From Syngnathus acus (taxonomy: Eukaryota; Chordata; Actinopteri; Syngnathiformes; Syngnathidae): a DNA stretch of 64,000 nt. The DNA lies in NCBI RefSeq assembly GCF_901709675.1, contig NC_051106.1:9808001-9872000 (forward strand). Direction: 5' to 3'. The notes beneath the pieces were generated by a model. That model did no database searches, was not told the origin of the DNA, and worked only from the letters and a program-made list of their open reading frames with translations. Positions within the stretch are counted from its first letter, which is position 1, and each line of letters opens with the position of its first letter. Positions 36,876 to 50,350 of this stretch are shown here, piece after piece. Position numbers and translations under genes: made by a program.

Positions 36876-38640
36876 CTTCTCAGATGCTTTGGTGCCAGAA
36901 CCAAGCCGCAGATGATGTGCCTGTCAGCGGTCAGCCAGGCACACGAAAAACGATGAGGTCCTTTTGTGCCCGGCTGTTGTTGCATCCAATCAATCTCCAC
37001 TGGGCAGATTTGGTGGCTAGGGTGTACTAATTGCTTTATTGATTTGAGGGTTTGCTCTTCTGAAGAGCTGATAAACACATCGTGGGCATTAGGGAAAAAG
37101 GATGAGACCCACTGAGCTTTCCTTTAAAGTTCAACCCTTAGCATTTCGAGAGGCTGCCGAGTATTCTTGGCAGTCTTTTGCCTCTGTATATATTAAAAAA
37201 AAAAGAAAATAGCTACGTACATTCTGTCTGAGCATCTGTCGATAATCCACATGGATGGTTCTGTGAGGACGACACGGAACAATATGACAATGATGTTTGT
37301 CTAATGTGACTTCTCCTCCTCGGCTTGCATTTGAACAATAGGGCTGAGATCTAGCACTGTGATTTTAATTAAATAGATTATTTTTGTCCGCCTCTGCTCA
37401 TTTATGGTTGAGTGAGCGCGTTGAAAGCAAGGTGGAAGAACCAAAGAAAACGGACCTGTCAAGCACATCCACCAGCTTAATTATCTACCTGGCAAGTCAC
37501 AGGAGATTACTCGCACTCCTCTGGGAAAGTTTCCACTGACAAAAATACAGCAGCATTTTCAAGATATTAACTACACCATCACTCAAGCATTTACAGAGGC
37601 AAAAGTGCACAGATGGATGGACCCGACAAACTCTTCAATACCAAAGTAGCTCCAAAGTAGCTCCTCAGAGTGACAAGATGATATTATGCACCACTTTGCA
37701 TCGTAAGCTAATTGTAATATTCCACGCACACACACGGCAAAATTCAATTTCTATTAACGTTTCATCTGCTTAGTGGAGACATTTCTGCTGTCGAAACACG
37801 ATGAACAAATTGAAATACTGTAATACTGTCTGAGCCGCTTAATTCCTGCCTGAAAGAAAAAAAAAATGAAGTTTGCTTCTAATGAAAATAACTTGAGCCG
37901 AACTGATGTAAAATGTTTTTGACAGGCATAAGTTTCCTGTGTGTGCTGTTTACCCAGAATGATTTGAGCTACATGATGAAATATGATCTTATCTATTGAC
38001 TCTTATCAACGTGGACCCCAATCTCACTAATGAGGTGTCCCAAAGCACAAGTGGATTCAACAATACATGCTCTGGTTCATGTCAGTTTTGTGCTTACAGC
38101 GCATTCTACTGCGCCACCCTAGGGCCAAGGATTTAATTAATACAACTTTCATCAACATCAACAACAACAAGCCGCCTCCACTGCGATAAGCTATACACTA
38201 CACACACGAGCCTCTTCCCGTGTGTGTGAAAGGACGCAATAAAGTTGAATTAATGTCCCAGAGCAATAAAAATGGCTAACGTGCAATAAGTGTGCACTTG
38301 TAGCATGCATTTCTCCCCCCCCCCCCCTCTCGTCTGCAAATTCACCGTGACTGAACGAGAGACTGGCCAATCGCGCGCGAGCCTTTCCGCTGTGTCATCA
38401 TACTGTAAGTGTTTGAACGTGTCATGCATGTTGCTGTTAAAAAGATGGGCTGGTATCTGCTTTCAACAGACTGTGCAAGCTGTTCTGCTATGTTTCTTCA
38501 AAGTGAGATAATGCGTCATCCAAGCAGCTTCCACTGTGCTTTGGCGCGAGCTCTATCAGTAGATCTTGACAAAGATTTTCTTAACGTATTTCCAATTCCT
38601 TCCATAAATTTTTAATAGTGCTTATCCTGGTGGGGGTACT

Positions 38641-38703
38641 GGATGGATGGATGGATGGATGGATGGATGGATGGATGGATGGATGGATGGATGGATGGAT
38701 GGG
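38641..38703. repeat. (GGAT)15 microsatellite
   Basis: About fifteen perfect GGAT units. The sequence just before it (tgcttatcctggtggggg) resembles the junction that precedes the GGAT tail of the local SINE family, so the array may have grown from a SINE tail. Confidence 0.9.
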
Positions 38704-41700
38704 TGGGTTCTGGATTTAATTGTTTTTGTGGTGGCATCTATATTTCCACTCACACAAGTCCTCTTTTTGAGGCATGTGCCCCTGAGTTGTGCAAAGTACT
38801 GCTCTACTCTCCCTCCTGTCTTAAAAGTAGGCATGTCAAATGACATTTTTGAGCAGCCCACAACAGAAACTCCAAACTGAAATGTGCCAGACAAGGCCAA
38901 GACTTTAATTTATTTCTCCTGCATGCATGCTGAGTTTGGACATACAGTAAACAAAATGTCAACACATCATGACAATTTTAATCAAATCATTAGGAAGATG
39001 CCAACTGTCATTGTAAGCAATAATATATCTGCCAAGATGTCCATCTTGGAAATAAATAAACATCAAATAGCAAAATACCTGATTGAATTCGAGATGCAGT
39101 ACAAAACGTCTGCAATATCCTTGGAAGTAGTCCAAAGAAAGTTCTTTTTTCTACCTCAGAAGCTCATAGTCTTCCACTCCTTTGTGGTGTTTGAAATAAT
39201 CAAGATATGTAAAATAGCACCAGCAGCAATGCAAAGAAATGGAGCCCATATAGAGCTGGGGAACCGTTGCATTAAGTTACAACAAAGCATGATTTATGAA
39301 GATACATCTTGTGACAGTGTAATATCAATATATCCCCGAGAGCACTGCGAAGGAAAACGCTTTGATTTAACGCAAGTTCAGTCTACGGCACGCCGCTGTC
39401 TGCTGGAGGAATACAAAGGTCGAAGGAGCCGGCTGAGGCTGCCGCTGCTTCTTTGGGAGGGAATGTGACAGCTCTTGGCAGCCGTCCAGTTCAACTATGG
39501 GCCAACTATGGGACTCATTTCTCTTTTTTTATTCTCGCTAGCCGTGGGACTTGCTTTACAAAGCATTGGAGACCAAGTCATTAACTGGAATGGGCTTCAA
39601 CATCAATTTGTGGGTGGTTTATATTTTAAATAAGGCCCCACATGTCGTCCCTTCATGATTCATTATGCTGTCCCAGATTTGTATGCGTGGCTCCTGCTTG
39701 ATTTGTTTGGGATCTCCCGTGTTTAACATGCTAAAATGAGAACGCTATTGAGACACCGCACTCTGGTAGTCGAAGGAAGTGAATTGTAGAAAGAGAATTT
39801 CACCATTTTTATTTCCTTATTTTTAGGGGCATGGCCAAAAGGGCTGCAAATATGAATTTGAGAAAATGATTTGATAATCTGACAAAGGGTTTAGTAAAAT
39901 CTTTATATGGCTTACATTGATTTACGCAATAATTAATTTGTGCAATAATCATGCTGTCCAAACAATATCTCAATGCCGCACCAGTGAGGTTGATGGATTA
40001 TTTTGTCAAATCACAAGTGCTCACTGAACACGTATTTAGACAGATTTGTGCGACGCCAATTGCACAAAATTGGCAACACCCCAGCACAGAATTGCTCACT
40101 CATTTAGAAATTTGTGAACATAGACAAATTCAGAGATCAGGAAAAATGGGAGCAACTACAAAAGCGTTGCATATGTTTTTTTGTACCCAGCTCGCTGTTT
40201 TCTTCTTGCATCTTAAATGTGTAAAAGGGCTCAGGTAGTGACAGGAGTCAGACAAACTGTCAAGTAAATCCCAACATCCCCCTTTAAGGTTAGAAAAACA
40301 ACAAACACACCCAAAAATAATGTAGGGAGGTAGAGGAAGCATGAGTAACAGTGTCATGGTTTTGATTGAACAGTACTCATGTTGGCATATACTGTTTATC
40401 TCACGAGGAGAGAAGTGAGGTGAGTGTCACTCACTTCCGCACAGCCTCTGTCTGGAGTACGTACTTGGCTGTAATTGGCAATAAACAGTACCTTGTGAAA
40501 TGGACCGAATTCATTTGTCTGCTCTCTCCAAGCACTCTCCTCTGGTCTCCCATCTGATGAGCTAATGCCCTCTTCATTCAGGAGCTTTTTGTACTTGAGC
40601 TAGTGAAATCCCATCCTGAAAAGCCATTTTTGTCGCTGCTTCTTGCTCATACTTTTACACGTTCACCGTGTAATTTATGATAATAAAAAAACAACACAAT
40701 TTATAATAATAAAACAATTGAAACTTTGATAACACAAATGCAACAAAGGAATGTCACTGGTGGATTTGATAGAGGTAACTGCAAATGTTGAAACAATAAT
40801 TAGGTGGATAGAGCAACTACTGTATATACATAATAGAGCAGATATTCATATTGCCTGTTCGGAACACATGCAGCTCAGTTTTACATAACCATCATCAACA
40901 CAGGCTAAAAATGTTATCACTTCACTTTCCCCTCATTGATTCAAGGTAATTCAACCGAATGTTTGAATTCAAATGTTCATTTAAGATTATAAAAAAATTA
41001 ATGAAAAGCTTCGGTAACATACAGTACATGAAGCCGCCTCAGTTTGATGTGGATGAATTGGATCAAACATAATACAGTGTATATATTCTAGGTAATCAAA
41101 TTTCTCCCAAGCCTCAATCAAAATCTCTTGCACTTTAAATTGGGGGCACAGAAGAAAGCGTTGCCTTTCTTGAAAGCAGAGTATTTCCACGTTGCTCTTA
41201 ACTAACTATAGCTGATGCATTCCCTTGTGTCTACACTTGCTCTTTAAAAGTTGAAATGCTAAACTTTCTCTGCGGAGATATATTCAGGATTTCATAAATG
41301 AGAACACAACGAAGCCAGAGCAAGAACACCTTCTGATGAGGCTTTGGGACTCGGAAGGCTGGGGCTTCTCTTGTATCTTACATCTCTGACAGAAAGCTCA
41401 CAATAGCTACACTAACAAGCAAGCGCGCTTGTTGACGAGCCCTGAGCAAAGTCTTTTGAAAACACAGGGAGGACAGTTTTGTTCCCCAAGAATGGCCCTG
41501 CCAATACACGGATGACGACGGTGGGTGCGCGGCAAACGCAGATAGAGCCCGAGAGACCAAATTTGGCCAACTGCCACTTTAGGCACCAGTCCAAAAATGG
41601 CTGGCATCCTCTCTCATGGTTATAGGTGCATTACATACAAGGAGAAGATGGCTGGTGCCAAGAAAAACTAAATACCACAAAGGAGATAATATACAACATG

Positions 41701-42149
41701 CTTCTTTGAACCTACTCGAAATGGATCATGATAGAGGGTAGGAGAACTGCAATGTATGAATATGTACTCAGACATCATCATTATTTAAAGATGTCGATGG
41801 TCGCTTTGTGTTGTGGAGCATTTGAAGAGCATTGCCTGCCTTCCAAATAAAACAGAAAAAAAAAAAAAAAGCCCATATATTTCTGTCCCAGTGTCCACGT
41901 AAGCTACCTTGACTTTAGCACTATACCTTGATAACTTGAATGCTATTCCATATTCTTGAGAGTAGCCTCTCCAATCACTGGGCTTTTACTCTCAAGGGGC
42001 AGTGGGACAGTGTCCTATGCTCAGGGCTAAGAGAGTTCCACTTGAAAAAAGGAGAGAAGGCTTGAAAGCATGCAGTTGATTCTCCGGAGACCAAACTGTG
42101 ATGAAAATGATAGTTCCAGACCTGAAAACGAGCCATGCGGGAACCGAAC
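38704..42149. other. gene-poor stretch with one long orphan frame
   Basis: The plus frame 38884-39468 is open for 194 codons but has no recognisable domain. Nothing else gene-like was seen. Confidence 0.4.
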
Positions 42150-42256
42150 TAATTGGTATGCAGGTGATACGTCGCTGGGAATGTGCGTGTTTCCATTTCT
42201 TTGCGTCTTGGCATGTGAAGAAATTGACAATAAAGCAGACTTTGACTTTGACTTTG
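42150..42256 (+). repeat. probable retroelement 3' tail
   Basis: Ends with attgacaataaagcagact followed by repeated CTTTGA units. Fish LINE/SINE 3' ends commonly have an AATAAAG tail with short tandem repeats of this kind. The 5' limit is arbitrary. Confidence 0.4.
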
Positions 42257-45200
42257 GCGTGCGAGTGTGAGAGAGAGAGTTGCAAAGGACAGTGTTATCA
42301 ATGACATCCGTGCACATGTAAGTGCACAACCACTGGGAACCCAAGACTGTGAAATATGTCCATCAAACAATCAAAGAAAACAGATGAGATGTGTTTTGGG
42401 GCTTCTTCTTACCGCAGATCTGCAAGAATGTCTGTCTAATGTAGAGCTGGGAGTAGTATTACAGCTTTCTTGAAAAAGTAAGTGTGCAGTGTAAACTCTA
42501 TCTTAGAGGTTATAGAATTGAAATTCAGCAAGAAATTGATGACCTTTGCTCAATATTTTTTCTCCTTTAATATGTGGGGACTTTTTTATTTTTCAAATTA
42601 CTGATTTCAGATTATTACCAGCAACTCCTTTACTTTGGCTTCATTTCTTTATATTGATTATTTCAAAACAATAACCAGCGCCAAGGAGGGATGTTGTTAG
42701 AAAAATGCGGAAAGAAAATACACAAGACGTGATGTGAATTAAGCTGCCATTCAAAGCAACAATACTACTGTGCTTCATGCAAGCAGCGTGAGTTTGCTTA
42801 TTAACGAGAAACCCCGAAACCCAGCTCGTCCCGATCCCCAACGTGCACAAGATAAAATGGGTGGGTGGAATCAGGGGCAGCGTAAAAACGCTGCCAAATT
42901 AATCATGCGAGTGACTTGCTGTGCCGATCCAAAGTTGCCAAAACAACAGCTGCAAGTGTTTTATCACAGCTAGACCAGTGAAAAGGATTATGTGCCGCAT
43001 TTCTGTTTACCAAAACATGCCAGATTTGTTTTGAATTCTATTGACAAACTTTTCCCCAGCACTATGTTGCTCGCTCATGATTTCTTCACCCCGTCTTTTG
43101 CAGGAACAATCTTTTAGACTTAGAGGTCAAATCATCTTTATTTTTTTTTGTAATCTATGCTACTTGGAAGCACTAGAACTGACAGAGCTATTGTTTAATC
43201 ACCTGTATGAGGTTCTCTACGTATGCTACAGTATAAAGGAGCGAGCCTATGCACACGCTGCTGCAAGCATACAAATGTCTTTCACAGTAGCAAAGCTCAG
43301 TGAGACTCATTTCCTCGCGGTTGGGAGGCAGGGCATAAAAAATGCTGCTGTGCTTTCCCAATGGGACATAAAAATCCAAGAAATCTTGCTACTTTCATGC
43401 CTGAAAATGTACATTTCTCGCTTCGTGCCACTCTTCATGCTGCACGTGTACTGTACATTGAAAGAGAACAACGGCGTCTGTGAGAAGGTCATACTGTATT
43501 CCGTAGCTAATCCAAGCTAATAATAAAATATTGGACTTTCTTTTACCAGTGACCAGTATAATAAACCTGTGTGGAGGTGGCTTAGATTCAATGTCGGCAA
43601 TTTCACAGATGAGTGCTGGGAAACAAATCTGTGACAGGGAGGGCTGCGCCGCTGTGGGAAATGTATGACCAAATATTTAAGATGGCCTGCGCTGGTGTTA
43701 GATGTGGGCTGAAGCAGCAATTAAAAGGTTGATACGATATTGACTTTTTGCCAGCAAATTGTCATTTTGCCAGGTGCGTCTCCAAGACAGGCCTTCTGCT
43801 GCTAAGGCTTAGTCATTTTGACGGGGACCGACCGGTCTGCCAAGTTGGCCAACACATGGCGTGAGTCTTGCACTCGTACCGCCCCAAAAAGGATCTGTCA
43901 GCATTTGCGCCTTGGCGCTGTTAAACGCAACATTTATGCCCTCATCCCACTGAGGTGGGGAAGTGGAGTGAATGTTTGTATTTTGTCAGGGTTCCTAAAA
44001 GGTTGCAAACAGTTCTTGCTATTTTATCAAGAGTCATACTTGTTTTGTTTTTTAATGTTAAAGTCTGTCCACTTTCCTTGGGCTTTGCAACCCACCTACA
44101 ACAGGATGGAAGTGGCACATATACTGTAAAATGACCCGATTTGTCATCGACGTGCAGACAAGCAAAGTCTAATCCGTCGCATCCGACAGCTGCCAACGGT
44201 GACAAAGTGCCCAAACATTTAATATTGACTCTTTCCCCAGGGGGGAAGTCACCGATGGACAGAGAAAGCTAACAATGTTGTCCTCTTGGGGGGGACTAAC
44301 CTGAACATGGCAAAATACCCGCATGCACTCAACTGCCTTTGGTCACACAGCATGACTGGTGAGTCAGAGCAGTGCCTGCGCAAAATTGATGTGTTGGCCG
44401 CTTGATCTTCTTGGAATTAACATAGTGGCATAATCCCTGCACAGGGATTCTGCCATTTTTATACATGTGCCTCTCTCTGCAAGAGTGGAGAGAGGCTATG
44501 AGGCTGTGTGCATGCCTGCCAAAGTACAGAAGAAAAAAACTTGGAAGCTGGTGGAAGGAAATCACAAATTCAAAGCACATGCCTGACTGAAATGGTCTTT
44601 TAAGGCGTCAGGTTAGCTGCCAGGTGGCAGTGCAATGCAGTTGCTGTGTGCAGGCAGGCAGGCAGCTCGGAGGATACCGCTTCCCCTGACCAATACTAGA
44701 TTAGCCGGATAATCCTGTTTTAACAGTCCCTATTATGTTTCTCCTCCCGACTGAGTTCCTATCTCGTGAGACAGATGTTCATTGGCCACAATTGCTGTAA
44801 TTTGATCAGAACACCTTTAAATCTCATACGTTTCATTCATTTAGCAAAATCGAAGAGGCCAGACCAGTGAGTTCCTTTCTAACATTGGATTTTTATTTGA
44901 ACACTCTGTTTTTAATCTCTATCCCTGTGTCATTTAATCAGTTCGATTTCCTTTGGAGCAGGTTAAGGCAATGATGACGTTGTCCTATGATGCTGAGTAA
45001 AGTGTAATCACGAAACAGGATTTGTCTTTTTGAGATAGATGTTTTTTATTTTTTAACCCTAATTTCAAAGAATGATGGAATTCAGAGACGAAGCCTGTAG
45101 ACTTGCATCATCTTTATAAAGCCTGGCAACTTCATGGCTATTGTGTGAGGAATGACACTCCCCCTCCATAAATATAAATCAGTCAGCTTATTAAATCTTG

Positions 45201-47446
45201 TGAAAAGACTTCAAACATGACCACCCACTTCACTGTCGAGGAGTATGAATGGGCCTCCCTTTCCTTGTTGCTTTTGTTTGCTCTTTAAGGTTGCTAAACA
45301 CGGTACTACTCTGGCGCTTCATGTTTTAAGACACTGTGTGGAAATGTATTGACAAGTGCACTCATAACTCAGCCCATTGGTACTCAACAAGCCGTCATCT
45401 GTTCCCGCTTCATCCATCTCCTCTATGGAGCCCTGCAGGTGACCTGCAGATAAATTGCGTGTGCGTGGGGGGGATCTTGCCATCTCTCCAAGGACGGAAT
45501 TAGATTGGTATGTACCTGTCAAGCTCAAGAAGTATGGATAGGCTCAATTCTTATTGCTGCCGTGTTAACAGGAATCTTGAAGACAGTCATACTGATCCAC
45601 CAAAACTAGTGACTGAAATAACTTTGGTCCATTCACTGGCCTATGTTGTCATTGCTGCAGGAACAATAGCATCAAGTGAGCATCTGTCTGTCTGTCCGTC
45701 CAGCCAATCGCAGATCAACTGAGCAACAAATGTGAATTCTGCATTGCCAGTTCACTTACCACGATAGAGTGGATTAGTCATTTGAATAAAAGAGCAGGCA
45801 ACTTGAGCTATTGAGAAGTGCCCAAATACTTCTGGTGTATATAGCCACCGGCATTCGCTGCCAGAAGCCAGTGGTATTTGTTTGTTTCGGACAGCTCCAC
45901 ACTGAGACTCGGGAACGTCCAGTCCTTGCAGACAAGTTCAGCATGTTCGTGCATACGCTCAGTGTGGTGCAAAGATCCCATTTTTCAACACCTACCTCCC
46001 TTCTCACTTCTCAGATGGGAGCTGCAGAACTCGAGAATAGGTTGAGGTGAATCTTAGTACATGTGTGAAATCCATGATGGTTGAAGGCAACCTCATTATT
46101 CCAAAGGAACATCATCAAGAATGGAGACCACCAACTCAGCAGTGACCATGGGTGGCCATCTGAAGAGAGGAGTTTGATTGTATCATTTCCAGTGCTCACT
46201 CATTGTTAATCACATGGCGCATAGAAAATGTCACGATATAAACCAAGCCGGTCAGAGCGCCTGTTCTGTGATTATGAGCTTTGGGGAATCCCATGGTGCA
46301 CGTATGAACCTGACCTGTAATTAATGGAACGGAACAAATTGTCTCGTGAAATATTCTGCGTCATTCACACAGTACATTGCCAGAGAAGTAAAGCTGCTGA
46401 ACCTGAAATGCATAAATGACACTGTCATGATCAAATTATGGGACGTACAAAAGGTTGCAGAATTGACATGTACATGTTTTTTTGGAACCATCCTTTTTCT
46501 TTTTTTTAAATATAAATTCTCAGTGTGCTCAGTCAGGCCTGGCTACATTTCTTGATTTGAAAATTTGGCCAAACAGAGTTTGCAATTCTAAAACTTGCTG
46601 TATGAAGGGAGCTCGCGTTTATGTTTTAATGAATACTTGCCTTATTGCAGTCTCAAGGTCCAGGCATAAATAATGGAAAAACATATTTATGTATGAATTA
46701 TGTTTTCAATTAGAAAATTAAGGTTACACATAATTTGGTTGTAAAACAAGGACGGCTACAATGACACTTGGCAGTTATGGCAGGAAAATAATTATGAGCG
46801 CTTTTCCCTAATTCATTTATTAAAGCAATTCAAGCACGTGGCATAAAAATACTAATTTTGTAAGTAGACTCACACAGGCAATGTTTGTATAACTCACTTT
46901 GAAGTCTTTCCAGAATAAAAATAGGAAGCTGGAATGCATGACTCCTTCAACAAAGCAGAATTTGGAGTCATTATTATTTCTTCCTCTTATGCTATTCACT
47001 TCTTTACCCTCGTTGGATGAACTTGAAACAAAAGTTCCATTTAAGCCAAGGCAAATTCAATCATTTATTCACTGTGCTCAGGGAGAAGGAGGCAGAAGGA
47101 ACTAGAGACCCACATTCAAGTTATAAACGATCTCCATGCGCTTTTGATCAGTATGCAAGTATCACACCACATTCACACTGTATTTTCGGAATAAATAAGC
47201 AAACGTGTTTGGCTCGAGACTCCTCCGGGACTTATAAATATTTGATGCATTTTAAAATGCAGATACCGGGTGAACTTTGCCACTGACATTGTGTTCAGGG
47301 GCAAGGGTAGGAGTGATTTACTTTAACCTGATGACTGCTGCTGCCTTATGAATCTGTAAGGAGAACAACAGGTTCGCAATGCAAGGTCAAATTCATGCGC
47401 TGACCTTTGACCTCTCCAATACAAACTCTGACCATCACCAACAATG
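42257..47446. other. gene-poor stretch
   Basis: No supported exon. The plus frame 43041-43520 (159 codons) is long but unrecognised. Confidence 0.4.
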
Positions 47447-47578
47447 CCAGTACTTGCTCTTTAATAAGAACATCAGCAAATGAAGCATTTTCAGTATTCT
47501 GCTTTAGTTGAACCAGTACTTGCTCTTTACTAGGAACATCATCAAATGAAGTACTTTTAGTATTCCGCCTTGGTTGTT
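47447..47578. repeat. diverged 66-bp tandem duplication
   Basis: Two adjacent copies (47447-47512 and 47513-47578), both starting ccagtacttgctcttta. They share most of their length with scattered substitutions. Confidence 0.75.
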
Positions 47579-50324
47579 TTACCAGCTACGGAAGATCACA
47601 TTTCGCATTATTTATGACGTCTTGAACAACCTCTGACCTAGCTGTTTCAATATTCACCAAAAGCAACTTCATCAGAAGTATTCATCGGGGATAAGATATT
47701 GAATTGAATAATTGAGTTTTGCGACGGTCTGGAAATGACCTTGTGAAATTCAGTATGCTTAACGCCGGCCGCTGTTGCTTCTTTAATTAGATAAAGACTG
47801 GGAATAATATCAGGGAGTCTTGTGTAAGACATTTCTTATACAGGTTGCATTGCCCATGACTAGTCTTCAAAACAGCATGGAAATAGATCATTTGATACCA
47901 TCTGGTATACGTTTCCACCTTTTTAAGAGTGTTTCACCTCTTGAATGGTAACATCAATCCCGTTTCATTCTTCAAGTGGTGCAAGGCGCAGTTCACATGG
48001 CTTTATAACAAGTGAAGGAGGTGATCATCTCGCAGCCACCCGCAAACAGTCGTATCATGCTTTCACAAGCAATCTAAGAAGAAGCAAGAATTTATAGAGA
48101 TCACTTAAAATTCATAGACCCACCTGCTGCAGGTTTTCTGAAAGACAGCTGAGGGCATTTGATTGAATATGTATCAAAATGTGCGCTTGGCTCATCGCCG
48201 GCCTCGTGACAATCAGCACACCGCAGATGTGTGGGTTTTTTTTCGGGGTTTTTTCTTTCTCTATCTCCCCTTCAGTTAACCAGGTGAAACCCGAAACATA
48301 AACGTGTTATAAATATTCCGATTCAAACGTACGCCACTGCCTGTGCACTGGTGCCCCATGTTTGGTCTCTGTCAGACTAAAGGCCACAACACACTATGAG
48401 AAGGATTGGGTCATAGACATGAGACACGTTCATGGAGCTGGAATTGCTCGTCTCTCCTGTTAAAACGTCTGGAGCCATGTGGATTCTCTAATAGTTTAAA
48501 CGGAATGAATCAGCTCCATTTAATTTGAGGGCTTGCGTTTGCTCCCTCAATAGTACATGCTTTGAATTTCAATATCTTCAAATGCTGCACCAGGCGATTG
48601 CTAAGATGCTTCTTCCTCCGTCACCTCGCTGCAACTAGGACAGACATGACAAACGCGCAAACCTTTGTAATCCCCATCTTCAATCTCGAGGCAGGTGCCA
48701 AGAAGGACAGAAAGCAACACGACCTCCTCCGTCCTCATCGATTGTGCAATGTTTGCAAGATTCCTTTATTGCCCATCCGCCAAAATATGACTAAAAGGAG
48801 GAGACATCCATTCCTACAATTGCACGAAAATAAAGCTTGCCGAGTGTGAGGAAAATAACATTGAATAATTAATCATTACTGATAGATATGCACATTGATG
48901 TGGATAATTCAGTGATACTTAGTGTTGTTTTCAATTTTGTAATTGTGAATGAGCATAAAAAGTGTGGAACAAAAAGCTTTGCACAAGATCCTTCATTTTC
49001 CCCCTCTTCTAATCCGAGATTAGAGTCACTGTTCAATCGCGGTTATCAGAGCCAAATGGAAACACGTCCATGACTTTTTTTTTTTTCATTATTAAATGGG
49101 TGCTAGAGAGAATATATGGTAACTGAATTTCATTTGTATAGTATAGGGAGCGCTTACACGCTTCATACAAATAAGCAGGAGCCAAGACTCAAGCCCTGAA
49201 TGTCAGAAGTGAAGCCAAGGTACTAAGAGTCAGAAGAATGTCTGAGCCTTTTGTGGTTGACGTTTGAGTGAGAGCTGGGCTACACGCTGGACTGATACCC
49301 ATTCATTCTGGGACGAATGACTTCCCAATGTAAAACAATGATTTGACACTTGGTTATTGAATTACAGATGGTTGTGTGCATATTGCCAGCAATGTCTATC
49401 AAGCCAACTCAAGCAGTATATTAAAATTTACAGCTCGCCAGCTTTGTGGAGGCAGGAGAAGTGCCAGAAGTTAACTTATCTGTCCAACTCTGTCTTGGTG
49501 CAGCCTAATGAAAGCTTTCAAGCAGCAACTGTTAGAAAATATGTCTTGCTGTCCCCATATTTCAAAAATGTGTTTGTTTGTATGTATGAGAAAATTCTGG
49601 TAGGAATCCATGCATTGATGTCATAAAATTGTCAGTTGTTGTCATATTCCTCTTATTTGTGTTCGTTGAAGTGTTTGGGATGGGCAAGCATCGGGCGGAT
49701 TCCGATACCAGTCACTGCCAACCTCTTTTACGATTGGGAAGTACAATAAATGGATCACCTTATTCATTTGCAAAGCAAGTACTACACTACTAAAATTGAC
49801 ACACTCATGTTTATCATACCTACTAGCTCAAAAAGCATGACATGGATTCTGAGGTGAGGACCTGGAATCACATTAACCTCTTGCGTATCTTTGGAATCCA
49901 GGGTCTCTTGGCCAAATTGATTTCCTGGAGGCCTTCTACAGTATTGATTAGAGAGTGGGTGAAGACTTGACATGGCTATTACCATTTAATTAGCCAGTGA
50001 GCAAGCAGTGTTTCTGTGACTAGTCATAAATATATTCACCAACGATGTGTATATGTCTACGAAAATAATAGTGATAACGCCGGGCTAAATGTTGTGCTCC
50101 TTTGCAACTCTAATGTCCTGCTATCATCTGCAACATATATTTATAGCTGATTTGTGCTTTTATGAAGCTGTCAAAATCAGTCTAGAGATATCATTTCTAA
50201 TTTCAATGAATGGCTTAGCCCAACCATCTTTCTCTTTGCGATGAAGTATCTTGTGCGGCATGCAATCGCTTGTCATTCGTTTGGGCACATTCCATGCATT
50301 TAAAAACACAGTTTCAAAGAATCA

Positions 50325-50350
50325 TCACCACCACCACCACCACCACCACC
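50325..50350. repeat. (CAC)n trinucleotide repeat
   Basis: About eight CAC units, not in a supported coding region. Confidence 0.9.

Larger units (their letters stand above)
29941..38600. other. gene-poor stretch
   Basis: No supported exons. It includes the GT array at 36721-36755 and a CCAGC run at 36848-36875. It is AT-rich with many homopolymer runs. Confidence 0.5.

Noticed and set aside
50325-50350. Possible coding His/Thr repeat
   Set aside because: No surrounding open frame or splice sites; a simple CAC microsatellite.
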